From: Nemertoderma westbladi
Lineage: Eukaryota > Xenacoelomorpha > Nemertodermatida > Nemertodermatidae
DNA: 20,828 nt
Direction: 5' to 3'
Assembly (NCBI GenBank): GCA_032718475.1
Contig: JAUCBJ010005467.1
Coordinates: forward strand, 1 to 20,828
The position numbers and the translations under genes are program-made. The stretch's first letter is position 1. Every line of letters begins with the position of its first letter. Under the pieces are notes generated by a model. The model saw only the letters and a list, made by a program, of their open reading frames with translations. It was not told where the DNA came from and did no database searches. Below are positions 1-10,709 of this stretch, one piece after another.

Positions 1-202
1 TATAAATTTCGGCAGGTTAAACTGCTGAAGGTCTATAAAAGCGCGTACAGTTTCTACAGCTTGATGTCTTACCAAGCACATGGCTGTATTTAGTTTGTGG
101 GAGGCCGTAGGCCATAACAAAAAAAATTTAAGGGTGGGGGCTAGGGACATAAGTTCAGAAACTTGAGAGTTTCTGAAAGTTTCTTTCAGAAAGTTTTCTG
201 AT
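1..202. other. Unassigned flank before Gypsy relic
   Basis: No coding similarity is recognised here. It precedes the recognisable reverse transcriptase remnant and is probably decayed element or host DNA. At 154-177 there is a perfect 10-bp inverted repeat (TTCAGAAACT and its complement) with a 4-base loop, and related TTTCAGAAAG sequence follows. Confidence 0.4.
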
Positions 203-1826
203 GTAAACCAATTAGGCGAATTTGATTCTAAAATAGCAGTCGTGGCGAGCCCTCTCCGAGACTTGTTGAAAGAAACAAACTCATTTAATTGGTTCCCAGA
301 ACATGCAACAGAGTTCCAAGCCTTGAAACAACTACTGTCATCACCTCCAACTTTAGGAATGTTTCAATTAAATTCAGAAACAGTTCTGATGACTGATGCA
401 GCACGTCTGGGGGGCATAGGCTTTGCTTTGCTGCAAAACCAAGATGATAGTTGGAGACTGATTCAATGTGGCAGCCGTTTCATGAAAGATGCTGAAACGA
501 GATACTCAATGGTGGAGCTTGAAGCTTTAGCCATCTACTGGGGAGTAAAAAAAGTCACAACTACTTGGCCGATGCCGAATTTCAAATAATTACAGACCAT
601 AAATCTTTGTTACCATTGTTTAATGACTACAGTTTAGCAGATATTGAAAATTCAAGAATCCAAAATTACCGATCGAAGTTGATGTCATATCAATTCAAGT
701 TGAAATGGAAGCCAGGCAAAGATCACTGTATCACTGATGCATTATCCAGATCATCTATTCTAGAAAATGAAGTGGATGTGGAAGTCAAAATAAATTCAAT
801 TATAAAAGAGAATCAAGAATTGATCAAAAGGGATATTCAAAGCGCAATGGACAGTGACCCAAATTTAGTGCTAAATGACCTAAAATCCTGTGCTAAGAGT
901 AATACCAGATATCAGGAACTTTATCAGCAATTTCCAACGATTTTTCTGGAACTGAAACTGAATACACAAAATTGTTTAAAAACATAAAAGAAGAATTAGC
1001 AATCGATGATGGAATAATTTTACGAGGGACTAGATTAGTAATTCCTACCTCAGGGATACATAAGGTTCTACGTAGTCTTCATGCAAGTCACCAAGGAGAG
1101 GAAAGAACCAAGAATCGAGCACGACAAGCAGTATTTTGGCCGGGATTCACAAACGACAACTGGTAATAGTCATGTTCAGAATGTCAGAAATATAGACCTT
1201 CTCAAATTAAGGAGCATATGGTGATATCTTAGGTGCCTAATCGAGCCTTTGCAGCAGACTCTACTGACTTTTTCCAGTTGAGTGTGGAACATTATTTGAT
1301 ATACGCTGACAGGTATTCAGGTTATGTTACTGAGGATAAATTTTCTCACACAGCATCGGCGACAGATACAACAAAGGCACTACAGAGACTTTTCATGAGA
1401 TATGGAATACCAAACGTCTTGACCTCAGATCAGGGACCCCAGTTCGTGGCAGAAGAGATTGAGACTTTTCTAAGAGAATGGCGAGTTCACTGGCAACCAT
1501 CTTCACCCAGACACCCACATGGAAATGGACATGCAGAAATAAACGTGAAGAAAATCAAACATTTGTTATTAAGACAGGAGGTGATGTAGAAAGTAAAGAG
1601 TTTACAGAAGGCCCTACCTGGAGTTAATGAATACCCCAAGTAAGGATAATCTATCCCCTTGCCAACGATTGATTATTTGGTCATCCTTTCAGACCATTGA
1701 TTCCAACTCATTGGAGCATATACAATCCCTTAGATCAAGGAGTATTAGAAGAGGCAAACCAAAGGCGAATTCGAAATAAAGCTTATTATGACCGTGGGAC
1801 TGCAGATTTGACCCACATTGATAAAT
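203..1826 (+). pseudogene. Decayed Ty3/Gypsy pol: RT end, RNase H, integrase
   Basis: This is the remnant of a retrotransposon polyprotein. From about 203 it reads as the end of reverse transcriptase (VNQLGEF, then SPLRDLL near 250). RNase H follows (LMTDAARLGGIGFAL near 385, RYSMVELEALAIYWG near 500-545, TDHKSL near 592, DALSRSS near 735). Integrase is next: an HHCC zinc module (HASH near 1080, CSEC near 1173) and a catalytic core (ADSTDFF near 1255, TSDQGPQF near 1425, HGNGHAE near 1517). The tail YYDRGTADLT near 1785 is where the coding region is interrupted. Lesions seen: frame changes at the A7 run near 547-553 and in the T run near 945, in-frame stops at 1164, 1167, 1230 and 1587, and more stops after 1620. 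It cannot be expressed as one protein. The integrase C-terminus resumes at 4387. Family assignment rests on domain order and motifs. Confidence 0.85.
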
Positions 1827-1874
1827 AGAGATATATACCATAAATGGTTGAACGATGCTTTCCGAGGCGTCATG

Positions 1875-1922
1875 GTTACAATCGTGAATGATAAGTGCGT
1901 GAGTAAGGGTCTATGCCTCGAT
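1875..1922 (+). repeat. Inverted arm, left copy
   Basis: This 48-bp stretch starting GTTACAATCGTGAATG is the reverse complement of 4341-4388 with a single mismatch. Weaker AT-rich similarity continues inward for about 30 more bases. It may be a terminal or subterminal repeat of a DNA transposon. Confidence 0.8.
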
Positions 1923-1994
1923 ACCAAAAAAAAATAAATATTAAATTTAATTATTAATACCGAGTTGATTATTAATACTTAATATTATCCCTTT

Positions 1995-3369
1995 TCTGTT
2001 CGCGTTATTCGCTGTATGCTTCTCGAAAGCAATCTGCCCTATAGCATGGCTAACCTCAATAATTATTCCATTGTATAAGGGAAAAGGCCCAAAGTCTTCG
2101 CCGGATGCATACCGCGGGATCGCACTGTTATCTTGTTTATTTAAAACGTATACCTCAATCCTATTCAAACGGTTATATACATGGGCCGAGACATATAATA
2201 AACTTCCAGACGAACAGTATGGTTTCCGTACTGGCCGATCCACATTAGACGCTGTACGCAAATTATACAGTTACATATCTAACTCACTGCCATCGGGTAG
2301 TCCAGTGTATTGTGTCTTTGTGGATTTCACAATGGCATTCGACTCTGTTAAAAGGGTTAAATTAGCCTATAAATTATCCAAACTTGGAGTAAGTCGAATA
2401 TTTATCTCAGCAATATGGGCTTTAATAGCTACAAACTGCATTCGCATTAATTGTGTAGGATAGTATCTATCAGATCCAATTTTTCAGATGATCGGTGTAA
2501 TCCAAGGTGACAAGTTGTCGCCACTACTTTTTAGCTTGTTCATTGCTGACCTGCCTCTAGTTCTGACCGGCGGTATTGGTATGGTCTACTCCTTTATGCC
2601 GATGACCTAGCTATCTATGGAAATTCGATTAATTCGGTGCAAAAAACTTTAGACAAACTCTGCAAATATTGTGATGAAAATGACTTACATGTTAATTTGT
2701 CCAAAACTAAGGAAGTGAAGTTCCGCCGTGGTAGACGCTTGTCAAAGCAAGATAAACTTTTTTTTATAACAACAAATCATTGGAATTTATTAACAATTTT
2801 AATTACTTAGGAGTAGTGTTTACAACTACAAACAAATCATCAGGCCATTACAAACACTTATATAAACGTGGTGTTGCCTCGTGCATGCGACTAGCCTGGA
2901 TAGTTGATATGCATTCGATATCGTACCCCTCTGCTCAAAAATTATGGTCCCTGGTGGTGTTTCCCGCTGTTACCTACGGCATATCTGTATTCCAGAACTT
3001 AACTAAGGAACAACAGAAACAATTAGAACACGTAATAAAGGTCCGCGGTTTTTTCTGGAAAATTTGGTGTGGAGTAGCGAAATACGCGTCCACTACAAAG
3101 ATTTTAGAAGCTGTTGATAACCCAAACAGCACTTCAATCTCATTGGCCAACTTAGCTGGGAACAGGCGCCGCATAGCGGCACAGTTCCTATCTAATGGGT
3201 TTCACCACAAAGTCTGCCAAAGGGGAGATGCTGGAGACCAAAAGATAAATGTGTCTGTCATCTCTGTAAAGAGCCAGCAAAAGATGTTGCCCACACTCTG
3301 GTTTGTGAAGCTATACCAAATCCCCAAACCCCACTGGATCTTGCCTTTTACCTGCAAAAGCTCGATTGA
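1995..3369 (+). pseudogene. Broken LINE reverse transcriptase with C-terminal zinc motif
   Basis: This is a 5'-truncated non-LTR retrotransposon. It begins inside the RT domain (AWLTSIIIPLYKGKG near 2045-2090), then AYRGIALLSC, EQYGFRTGRSTLDAV, VYCVFVDFTMAFDSV, GVIQGDKLSPLLF and the catalytic YADD at 2595-2606. NNFNYLGVVFTT follows near 2785. The C-terminal CHLC...HTLVC zinc motif near 3250-3310 is in another frame, ending at a stop at 3367-3369. Lesions seen are an in-frame TAG at 2461, frame changes near 2580-2595, in the T run near 2758-2765 and near 3235. No endonuclease domain is present. The motifs fit the broad Jockey/CR1-type LINE group; the clade is not resolved. It lies inside the insertion that splits the Gypsy pol. 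Confidence 0.8.
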
Positions 3370-3576
3370 CCATTTTACCGACATTTTATGTGCATTAATT
3401 TTTACCAAATTTAACTTAGCCCGAATATATAATAAAATATTAACTAAATGGTATTTATTTCTAACATAATATATTTTATGCGTGTACTGATTAATTTGTA
3501 TATTAGTGCTAAAAATTATGTCCTCAATTAACTGTATGTATTATTTTATATTTATTGTGTATTTTATTAATATCTA
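3370..3576. other. AT-rich tail after the LINE fragment
   Basis: No gene is seen. The stretch is AT-rich (ATATAATAAAATATTAAC and similar), consistent with LINE 3' untranslated sequence or the carrier element, and ends at the TA that flanks the MITE. Confidence 0.4.
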
Positions 3577-4265
3577 CAGTACAGGCCACCAGAAAACGCA
3601 GATTTGTACAATTGTGAACACATTTTATCAAATGTGTACCAGTGTAATGTAATGTTGTTGAACGGGACAATTGAACATAATTGAACATAATTGAATTGGC
3701 AACAACCAAAATTTTTTCGCCAAAGGATACAATTGAATACTTTTGAAACGCTTAGTAATCTGGAAACTCTCTGTAGTTTGCCGCGAACTGTCACTCACTG
3801 CAGCTGGAAATGTGATAAGGATATTGTTTACCTTTATAGTGTGCGGTTAATAGTGTCTAGTAGGCAGGCCTATAGTTAGTGATGTTAAGGCATCTTCTGG
3901 TGTTTCTCTGTGCCCTCTCGGTGTCAGACTAATGGCGCGACATCTCCCTGCACTAAATTAATTATTCAATGGTCTAGTCTCGTCCATCCATATACCCATC
4001 CACTCCCATACACTCTATGAACCTCCATGTGGTCTTGTATGTAGTTCTCTCTCTACCAATACAGCCCATGTCCGCAATGTTACGTCCTGTGGGCTCTCTC
4101 ATCTACCTGATATCAGACATACAGGCGCACCGCACACTAAGCCTTTGTCGGTCCCAGCAAGTTAGCTAGATAACTCGCCATAACCTGCCAATCAGATGAC
4201 TTGAACAAATGTGTTCACATGTGATCACATTGGATGAAATCTGCTTTTTCTGGTGGCCTGTACTG
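3577..4265. mobile_element. Mariner-like MITE, 689 bp
   Basis: Terminal inverted repeats of about 29 bp begin CAGTACAGGCCACCAGAAAA at both ends (3577-3605 and 4237-4265 reversed) with one mismatch, and looser similarity continues inward. A TA dinucleotide sits directly outside each end (3575-3576 and 4266-4267). CAGT-starting termini with TA duplication are typical of the Tc1/mariner/pogo superfamily. The interior has no transposase reading frame, so it is non-autonomous. It sits inside the composite insertion, downstream of the LINE fragment, so it is either later than or contemporary with that carrier. Confidence 0.75.
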
Positions 4266-4340
4266 TATATCCTCTTACGTCCAATCTGGATATTACACGT
4301 CTTATGAATTATCAATACTTAATATTATAATTTTTCGGCT

Positions 4341-4388
4341 ATCGAGTCATAGACCCTTACTCACGCACTTATCATTCACGATTGTAAC
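4341..4388 (-). repeat. Inverted arm, right copy
   Basis: Reverse complement of 1875-1922 with one mismatch in 48. It overlaps by two bases the right ACATTGATAAAT copy, so this arm lies at the insert's right edge while the left arm is inset by 48 bases. Confidence 0.8.
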
Positions 4389-4581
4389 ATTGATAAATGG
4401 ATCAGAAGTATTGGTTCAAGATGTAGATCACAATAGTAAGCGATGGAATCGGTTAGCTATTGTAGTGGGTAAAAACGAATTAAGGAGGTATAAACTGAAA
4501 CTATTGTCAGGTCGCCATATTTGGCGAAATCGTGTCCATATACGTCCAGTCAATCGATGTGTTTCATCAAATGTGTTTTAA
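4387..4581 (+). pseudogene. Gypsy integrase C-terminus, separated part
   Basis: After the nested insertion the reading resumes as LINGSEVLVQDVD, then KRWNRLAIVVG, RRYKLKLLSGRHIWRNR and VHIRPV, with a stop at 4579-4581. This is the pattern of a Ty3/Gypsy integrase C-terminal module (GDxVLVQ, WxRxGxVV, SGRxxxRNRRxLRP) and completes the pol relic at 203-1826. This segment itself has no stop or frameshift, so the decay is in the upstream portion. Confidence 0.8.
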
Positions 4582-4975
4582 GTGATTTTAAGAGTGTGGC
4601 TGCCGCTACATTATGTCAAATAAACAATGCAGGACAGGTCCAGGATAAGTGACAGCCAGTGTCCGCCAGCCCCGGGATGCGCCAGCAGTGCAGTACCTAT
4701 TAACCAGTTAACTCTTCTTGACACCGCTTGGGAAACTAACCAACCGTGATTTATTTTTGAACTGTTTTTCCACCAAACCAGCCAACCTGGTTTTAGAATG
4801 TTGTTGGTTGCTACAGTATATGGCACTAACATAGTATAGACTGATAGAAGCAGCAATGAGAATGCTAAGGGAATAAACATTCGCACATATATTGAAAACC
4901 GTCGTGTCAGTCTGTCCTTCTTTGTAAATTTATTAACATATAATATAATACTTTTACTTTCTGATCTGTCTGCTT
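4582..4975. other. Noncoding stretch, possible old LTR
   Basis: No gene is supported; a long antisense open frame here overlaps the following LINE and has no recognisable motif. Position after integrase, two AATAAA motifs (near 4619 and 4870) and a T-rich segment near 4915-4935 would fit a decayed 3' LTR, but no partner LTR is in the window. Confidence 0.25.
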
Positions 4976-6151
4976 GTGGTAGCTGCCAAAATATACAATA
5001 AAATGATTCTATATAGGATTCGGCCTCACATAGAGAAACTACTGCGTAAGAGCCAAAACGGATTTCGACTAAGTAGATCAACAATAGCTCAGATACTTGC
5101 ACTACGGAGACTGATTGAAGGAATTAAGTCAAAGAATCTCCCCGCAGTCATGACTTTTGTGGACTTCAAGAAGGCATTCGACTCCATCCATAGAGATAAA
5201 ATGCTTGAAATCGTAAGAGCTTAGGGAATACCAGAAGTAACCGTTGCTGGCATTGGATTGTTATATTGTGACACAGAAGCACAGGTACTCACACGTACTG
5301 CAAGGTGACAGAAACTGAGTTTTTCTCAATCTTAGCTGACGTACTGCAAGGTGACACATTAGCACCATTACTATTTGTAATTGTACTGGATTACGCAACT
5401 AGGACAGCAACAAAGGGTGAAGATCTGGGATTCACACTTCAAGAACGCAGAAGTAGTAGATATCCTGCAACTACAGTCACACACACCGACTTCGCGGATG
5501 ACATCGCCCTGCTCTCTAATACGCTAGCAGATGCACAGCTTCTACTAAATAAAGTGGAGAGGGCTGCTAAGGAGGTTGGATTGCATATAAATGCTACCAA
5601 GACCGAATTCATGACTTTTAATGTTGATGGAAACTTGACAACCATTGATAATAATCAACTAAGGAAGGTCGATGACTTCCAGTACCTTGGATCATGGATA
5701 GAGAGTAGCAAAAAGGACATAGAAGTTAGGAAAGCAAAGGCTTGGGTAGCTCTATCAAACATGGATACCATCTGGAAATCAGATCTCTCCAGGCACCTGA
5801 AGACTAAGTTCTTTCGAGCCACAGTGGAAAGTGTATTCTTATACGGGGGTGAGACCTGGACACTGACTAAATCACTTGAAAAACGAATTGATGGTTGCTA
5901 CACAAGACTACTAAGGTGGACGCAAATTAAGATTCAGTGGGCACTGCTGGCGAAGTAAAGACGAGGTCATACCAGATCTACTTTTCTGGCAACCAACTCA
6001 TGGAAAGCGTAGTCGTGGACGACCGGCCATAACATATATAGATCAACTTGAAAGGGATACTGAACTTGGGAGAAACGAAATTGCGACAACTATGGAGAAT
6101 CGGGAAGCCTGGAAGGATCTCATTTCCACTGTCCGAGTTTGCTCGACTTAG
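4976..6151 (+). pseudogene. Broken RTE-like LINE, ORF2 3' part
   Basis: This is the remnant of an endonuclease-reverse transcriptase of a non-LTR element; the endonuclease half is missing. RT motifs in order are KSQNGFRLSRSTIAQILALR, VMTFVDFKKAFDSI, VLQGDTLAPLLF near 5340, FADDIALL near 5491-5514, HINATKTEFM and DDFQYLGSWI. The C-terminal region has FLYGGETWTL near 5835, GCYTRLLRW, then in another frame GHCWRSKDEV, WQPTHGKRSRGRPA and NREAWKDL. It ends at TAG 6149-6151, which starts a short TAG run. Lesions are a stop at 5222, a disordered patch at 5285-5340, and loss of roughly 25 residues with a frame change near 5930. RTE-type tails end in simple repeats, which fits. The clade is inferred from the C-terminal motif set. 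Confidence 0.82.
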
Positions 6152-6200
6152 TAGTAGTAGTACCCATGCTAAGGCTTCGCTAACTTCGGGGCTCGCCCCA
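6152..6200 (+). repeat. ~50-bp interspersed motif, copy 1
   Basis: The core GTACCCATGCTAAGGCTTCG continues to GGCTCGCCCCA. It abuts the TAG run of the RTE-like LINE. Three other copies in the same orientation lie at 7621, 13387 and 13453. Confidence 0.65.
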
Positions 6201-7620
6201 AATACACAAAGGTGGAAACAACTTTGTGAAATTCCTAATCAGCTGCAACTCTCATTGAAATTATTTACCCTACACCGGGACTCCCAACAAACATATAGGG
6301 GAATGGGTCTTTCCGAAGGCATTGAAATTCACAAAATTTATACCAATATATTTATGGTAACAAAATCCAAAAAGAGTTAGTATTTATAGAAAATACAATT
6401 GAAAAACATTATAAAAAATGCCCAATGAAACAAACCAGTATACCACATTGTAAGGAAAGGAATTAATTATATTGGAATTATATTTTTTACAAAAGTAAAA
6501 TAAATGTCTTTATGAAATTAAATTAATCAAACATAAATCACAATAAAATGTATATTAAATACTAAATAATAAATTACCGGTATATAAATTTTAATCATTT
6601 AAATTATTGATCTAAGCAACATAATTACAATTATTAATTAAAACTTGGAACGAATATAATTATAGCTGGTTATAACGTAAGCAATCATCAATTTAAAATT
6701 GTGATGTTTGGAAGTGCGGAACTTGGTGTGGCGGGTTGCTAATGTTTGCTTGTAAGGGGGAGGGGGGTCATCCCGCTGTGTTTTATTTCATCAGATATTT
6801 TTTAATTTCATTTCCGATGTAAAAATGTATGTTTATTCCGAATATGAAATCAGTATTTCGATAAATTGTTTCGTTCTCAAGTTACTTTGTAATTTTGGCG
6901 CAAAATTTGAAAATTTGTAATTTTGGTGCAGCACCACAATTGACACCAAAACGAAATATTTTGCCATTTTCGAAATCGGCGCCGAAAATTATCCTATAGG
7001 TATCAAAACCGCAAAAGAAGATCCCTTTTGAACAAATTTACAAAATTTCACTTTTGGTGCATGTTTGGTCAGTTGTAATCAGGAGGAAATTATAATGTCA
7101 TTTTCCTCGTGTTGACTTTTTTTGGGACACTTTCCATATCTACTTTTTAACTACTCAACCGATTTTCTTTCCGTTTGCAGAATTATGTAGAGAAATATTC
7201 CGCGTAAAAGTTGTGATGACAGAATTTTGAAATTTCGCATAAAAAAGGATATGGCAAAATATTTCTCAATTTTTGGGTGTTTGGAGGTCTTTTTTTTGGT
7301 GTTAAATGTGGAGCTGACACTATATAACATTGGAGCTGTCTCATTGATTCCCCCAAGCTTGACAATTGAACTATATTGGATTACAGTAAGGAGTATCACG
7401 CCCGATCGTGCCAGTTGAGTAGATGGCGCGCCCCCCGAGGTCTTTAAAATTCCTTAAATTGGAGATGAGCTGTTGCAACTGTAATTAAAGGTGTAATATT
7501 ATGGGTTTGTTCAGAAGTGGAAAAAATGAGAAAGCGCGTCACCGGGGGTTGAACCAGCGCTATACGTACGTTTAGGCCTAACAGGCCTCATAAAAAATTT
7601 ACGACGACGGCAGACAACTC
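6201..7620. other. AT-rich region without recognised gene
   Basis: Only short open frames are present, with no recognisable motifs. Visible structure: a near-repeat of TAATTTTGG(C/T)GC at 6891-6930, a G-rich run near 6757-6768, and a tRNA-like B-box on the minus strand near 7551-7563 (GGTTCAACCCC), which could be part of an old SINE. No A-box is convincing. Confidence 0.35.
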
Positions 7621-7672
7621 GTTAATGGCACCCATATGCTAAGGCTTTGCTCACTTCATGGCTCGCCCCACA
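7621..7672 (+). repeat. ~50-bp interspersed motif, copy 2
   Basis: GTTAATGGCACCCATATGCT and onward to GGCTCGCCCCACA. It matches copies 3 and 4 over about 50 bases with scattered differences. Confidence 0.65.
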
Positions 7673-8522
7673 AAGAGAGTTCCTAAAAAAACAAAGCCTG
7701 AAAACCAATAAGTTGGTCCCTGCCCCAAAGAAGGGCCTAGTGTTTTTTTTAGGAAATTTGCTGACGGCGCTGTCGGCGCCATCGACCACATTTTCCGTAG
7801 CGCCAGACGCCACAGACAATATACTACCAACTACTAATACTACGAACCGCCGTACTTCTACTTTACCATCTACTGGTTAACCAGTAGTCCAGTTGGTTTA
7901 CCACGTAGCTTACCGGTACGTGCACAGTAAATATAAATAAAAATTATTCTAACATTAACACTAACATTCATTTTAGTTAATGTAACATTATTAATAGAAC
8001 GAAAATGAAAGAAAATGACTAGAATTGCTCAACATTATCCCGTTTAATGGTTTATAGTAATTTTAATTATAATGTTAGTCGTTTTATTTTAAATCTTCTG
8101 CTTTAAATATATTTTAAATGCAATTCCTGTAATTTTAATTAAAATAAACGTTAACTATTAGAAAAGTCACTGTTTTTTGTAACTAACTAAGTTCGCAGTG
8201 ACAAGTTACTTAATTTAATTAACTAAATAACATAAAAACAAAACAACTTATCGAAAAACGGATTTCAGATTCAGAATCACCATAAAATTTAACATCGGAA
8301 AAAAATCTGATGAAAAAAAGACAGGGGGTTGACCCCCCCCCCCCGTATATATTTACACTCCAGGTTCATGTAAAAAAAACAACTATTGTTTAATTTTCGA
8401 AAAATGTACTCACTCACGTAATAGTACGAACCATAGTAATCTGCAACTCATCCATTTATACTAAACGTAATCGCAAACATATTGCGAGATCTCTAACTAG
8501 ATTTAAGATTTAGCGAGATATC
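7673..8522. other. AT-rich region downstream of the GFOD-like gene
   Basis: No gene is seen. Short overlapping frames at 7647-7880 lack motifs on either strand. The segment 7920-8320 is strongly AT-rich. A homopolymer of about 13 C lies near 8332-8344, preceded by GGGGGTTGA. Because the host gene is on the minus strand, part of this region may be its 3' untranslated or downstream sequence. Confidence 0.35.
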
Positions 8523-10237
8523 TCAAGATTTACTGGGTAGCGATTGCGTACTGTGACGTAACCCCGAGAATGTCTCAGTTAACGTGCTGTCTTCGTCTAG
8601 CGAGGGTTCCTCCCCCATGGACTGGCGTACAGCAACCCATACCCCGGTGCTAGCCGACGCGCCAACCGCGTCCACCACCGCCTGACTGTAAAGATTGTCC
8701 TCGAAATCGGCCCCGCTACTAATCGCTTCGCGCGTCCAACTGCGTCGCTCCTCCTGTTTATCGAAACTCTCACGTAAACCCGCCATCATTCGAAGGGTCC
8801 CTTTAAGGAACGGGCGTTCCATCGTTCCCAGTAGACCCTCGCTCAACCCGAGTTTATTCTCTTCCGGCACGTAAGTATTGCTCGATGTAACGAGTTCCTC
8901 TTTGTTCTGTGAGCCGCGTTTACTCGCGTAGAGTGCGGTGTCCCGTACGACGAGACGGCCGGCGCTCCCGAGAAGAGTAAACTCGATGGAGAACCGACAG
9001 TCGTATAGAGAGTTTAGAACGACGACCACGGACATACCGCCGTCGCAGTCCATCGAGAAGGAGGAATAGTCGTCGCTGTTTATCTTACGGATGCCGCGGA
9101 TATCCGCGGTGGTCGGCACGTAGGTTCGCCGACTCCCGGACACACGGACCGCGCGCTCGCCGGTAACAAACGCAACGATGTCGACGATGTGATGGCCGAG
9201 TTGATGGAGCACCCCGCCGCCCATGGCGGTCTCGCATCGCCACGAGTAGCCGGCCCGGTCGCCCAGGAGACTGCCGCAGTAGACGCGAGCCTCGCAGGTC
9301 AGCGGTTGGCCTACGAACCCCTCGGCGACGAGACGACGCATGTCGACGAACGCCGGTAGGAATCTGAGCGCGTTCGCCACCTTGGACATCTGCCGGGGGT
9401 CGTCTCGAGATTTTCGTACCATCTCGTTTGCATCCCGCAACGATAGACTACAAGGATTGCTGCAGACTACGTGTTTGCTAATTCCCAAAGCTTTAATAGC
9501 TGCCTGTAAATAATATGTTGAGGAAGTTACCGGTAATATAACAATAATGATAGGAAATCAAGAAATTTAGAAATTGGTAGGTAGGTAAGTGCCTTCCATG
9601 CTGCCATAGTCGACCGGTTTTTCAGTCATGGTCCCGCCTTAAATCTGTAAATATTCCGGGTTTATTAAAAATTATGAAACGTGCATTTACACTACACCAA
9701 TTCCCTTATTACAAAAACCATTTTTATTTATCTCCAGGGCATAGGCCTATGGAAAATCGATAAAAAATTGCCCCCACTGGCACTGGTACTGGTGTACGGA
9801 TTGTGGACATTCTCACCTTTTGACCGTGTTCAAAAGTTAAATAAGCTAGTGATTGCTACCTACAGACCCAGGACGGGGACCGTCTGCTGGCTGAGCGGTA
9901 GGCAGTATGGAGGGCCTACAGTGCCACAGTCAGACAGTGGTGAGCCACTGTGTGGTGATATCATTTACCAGTTTACCGGTACCTTTGACTGTTGATTGGG
10001 TTGACTGGCCATCCATACAATATCAACACTTTGATGTATTAGCATCTGATCAATGTCGTGTGTTGCGAATGGAATATTCAACTGATCTGCCAACTTCTTT
10101 GCTTCATATGGTGTCGCTGAACATAATGCGACTACAGGAAACTCCTCTGCCCTAATAATTGCTATGATGACCTCAGCAATATCGCCAGTTCCAAAAACTC
10201 CAAAGCCTGGAAGACTCTTAGTATCCTTGCCTGGCAT
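8523..10237 (-). CDS. GFOD-like Gfo/Idh/MocA oxidoreductase, two exons
   Basis: Predicted exons are 10237-9983 and 9503-8523, with a 479-bp phase-0 intron (AAG|GTACCG ... TTTACAG|GCAGCT). They join to 411 residues, close to the roughly 390 of vertebrate GFOD1/2. The ATG at 10235-10237 precedes a Rossmann fold (GVFGTGDIAEV, residues 13-23). Later motifs are KALGISKHVV (89-98), LRFLPAFVDMR (131-141), ARVYCGSLL, GGGVLHQLGHHIVD (180-193), GSAGRL and EERRSWTREA. Known family members bind NAD(P); the GFOD substrate is not established. The EKP-like catalytic motif expected after the second strand is replaced by CSNPCS (99-104), while a histidine remains in HHIVD. This suggests altered or lost catalysis. 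Exon 2 is much richer in GC than its surroundings. Homology is strong by eye; orthology to GFOD1 or GFOD2 is not resolved. Confidence 0.9.
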
Positions 10238-10550
10238 TCTTATGCATTCATCAGTTTATTCAGTCATTACCGGTACTTTATTAATTATGAATTATTCAAT
10301 ATATTACAGTTCAGCAGTTGTCAGGTTGTCGTTGTACCGTAACCGTAGTACTAAATATTAATAAATCTGTAAATACTAACTACAGAACTACCATATGCTG
10401 ATCCTGATATGCCATACTGCTGTACTGTACTCACTGTAGCCAAGTAGCTGGCTGGGCGGTACCGGTACTGTCAGACTGTTGGGTACTAAGTTAATTTCAG
10501 AATGAATTTACCTGTCCATTGAAAATTGAATGAAAAGTGAATTTACCTGT
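10238..10550. other. Region upstream of the GFOD-like gene
   Basis: No coding sequence is recognised. It would hold the 5' untranslated region and promoter of the minus-strand gene, but no clear core promoter can be assigned. TACCGGTAC palindromes occur at about 10268 and 10460, and GAATTTACCTGTCC occurs twice (near 10504 and 10538). Confidence 0.35.
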
Positions 10551-10665
10551 CCTTCCTACCAACCAATACATAACCGCGACATCTACCACCCAAGGGGCAG
10601 ATGGGTAGCACAAACTTATTTCCAATCACACGTTCAATATGCGAAGCCATGTGGTTTATAGGAAA
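10551..10665 (+). repeat. Dispersed ~115-bp repeat, copy 1
   Basis: This runs from CCTTCCTACCAACCAATACA to GCCATGTGGTTTATAGGA. It matches 11686-11806 closely except for a small length difference around the GGGCAGATGGG segment. Confidence 0.75.
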
Positions 10666-10709
10666 TATCGAGAATACGAGAAACTGGATCGAAATACCTG
10701 CTCATCCCA

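Larger units (their letters stand above)
1827..4386. mobile_element. Nested 2.56-kb insertion inside Gypsy pol
   Basis: The Gypsy integrase reading stops at 1826 and resumes at 4387. ACATTGATAAAT is present on both sides (1815-1826 and 4387-4398), as expected for a target-site duplication or a shared junction. The insert contains 48-bp inverted arms near its ends, a LINE reverse transcriptase fragment and a mariner-like MITE, so it is itself composite. Its left 48 bases (1827-1874) lie outside the inverted arm, so the exact ends of the carrier element are unsure. Confidence 0.65.

Noticed and set aside
547-553. A7 run as a programmed frameshift in the first Gypsy pol
   Set aside because: It lies within RNase H, and the relic has several other lesions, so a simple indel is more likely.
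4611-5102. Minus-strand open frame of 163 codons
   Set aside because: It overlaps the plus-strand RTE-like RT and has no recognisable motif; it is probably a chance frame.
7551-7620. tRNA gene or intact SINE on the minus strand
   Set aside because: Only a B-box-like GGTTCAACCCC is present; no cloverleaf or convincing A-box can be drawn.
8300-8320. Hammerhead ribozyme core (CTGATGA)
   Set aside because: The required stem II and GAAA are missing; it lies in an A-rich tract.
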